Below are positions 6,396-6,678 of a stretch of 6,678 nucleotides of DNA, in pieces (positions within the stretch are counted from its first letter, which is position 1; every line of letters begins with the position of its first letter). The notes under the pieces were generated by a model that had not been told where the DNA came from, searched no databases, and saw only the letters and a list, made by a program, of their open reading frames with translations. The position numbers and the translations under genes were made by a program. The DNA comes from Opitutaceae bacterium (GTDB lineage Bacteria > Verrucomicrobiota > Verrucomicrobiae > Opitutales > Opitutaceae): contig JAISAX010000901.1 of NCBI GenBank assembly GCA_031266495.1, positions 1 through 6,678 on the forward strand, written 5' to 3'.

Positions 6396-6678
6396 ATACT
6401 CGTTTAGCCACGAGGCATGGCAGAACAGAAATCCGGAATTTTTACACAAAGCCCGCAAAGACCGCGAAGATCGTAACGAACCACGGCGACGGTTGTTACC
6501 TTGGTCTTTTTGGTTCTTCGACGTTTTCGATGGAAATTATATAAAGGGGGGGGGGATGGCGGGAGAGGGGACGATATTGGCCATTGGCGCGGGTGCGCCA
6601 GGGGCCGCCGGGCACGTTGCGGGGCCGGGGGGGTGGGGGTGAGTTGGGGGCCGCCGGTGCGGGCCCCCAGCCAATGGC
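6396..6678. other. Non-coding right end, G-rich, with palindromes
   Basis: No gene is supported here. There is a G10 tract at 6546-6555. At 6621-6650 four runs of at least four G follow each other closely on the plus strand, a G-quadruplex candidate. GGGGGCC (6646-6652) and GGCCCCC (6662-6668) form a hairpin. GCCATTGGC (6580-6588) and GCCAATGGC (6670-6678) form a 9-bp inverted repeat whose second arm ends exactly at the window edge, so it may extend further. The function is unknown. Confidence 0.5.

Noticed and set aside
5089..6411. Minus-strand open frame of 440 codons opposite the ATPase
   Set aside because: It is antisense to a gene with intact Walker motifs and has no recognisable domain of its own.

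Overview
The window looks like chromosomal DNA from a GC-rich Gram-negative bacterium, most likely Verrucomicrobiota (Opitutaceae-like). This is an inference from the PEP-CTERM surface protein, the weak Shine-Dalgarno signals, the C-ending codon preference and the abundance of short hairpin repeats between genes. No rRNA, tRNA or CRISPR array is visible.

Layout: (1) 1-261 holds short repeats and a terminator. (2) 262-1209 (-) encodes a secreted PEP-CTERM protein. (3) 1210-1957 is a repeat-rich spacer with a 10-bp tandem repeat, a G14 tract, a hairpin-rich dispersed repeat and a possible remnant of a glycosidase C-terminus. (4) 1975-3476 is a complete IS110-family insertion sequence of about 1502 bp, with its transposase on the minus strand and a 265-bp non-coding end. 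(5) 3821-4867 (+) is gapA, with a good RBS and a strong terminator. (6) 5086-6315 (+) is an AAA/DUF4143 ATPase behind an apparent operator-promoter, probably leaderless. (7) 6317-6678 carries a second copy of the dispersed repeat and a very G-rich end.

The most informative part is the IS110 element. Removing 1975-3476 rebuilds a perfect palindrome with two 32-bp arms and a 14-nt loop, which fixes both IS ends to within 3 bp (shared core GCA, or TGC in transposase orientation). With the ends fixed, the non-coding end contains a 12-nt copy of the right end that includes TG of the core. It also contains a 7-nt copy of the left target flank that includes the same TG. These are the expected signatures of the left donor and left target guides of an IS110 bridge RNA. 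Joining the two ends in a circle would create a TTGATT-17-TATGCG promoter reading into that RNA. The transposase itself has Ser where the fourth DEDD acidic residue is expected.

The genes do not form one operon. The PEP-CTERM gene and the IS read leftward; gapA and the ATPase read rightward but are separated by a terminator and an independent promoter. gapA is a housekeeping glycolytic gene with strong codon bias. The ATPase is an orphan, with no recognisable partner gene in view.
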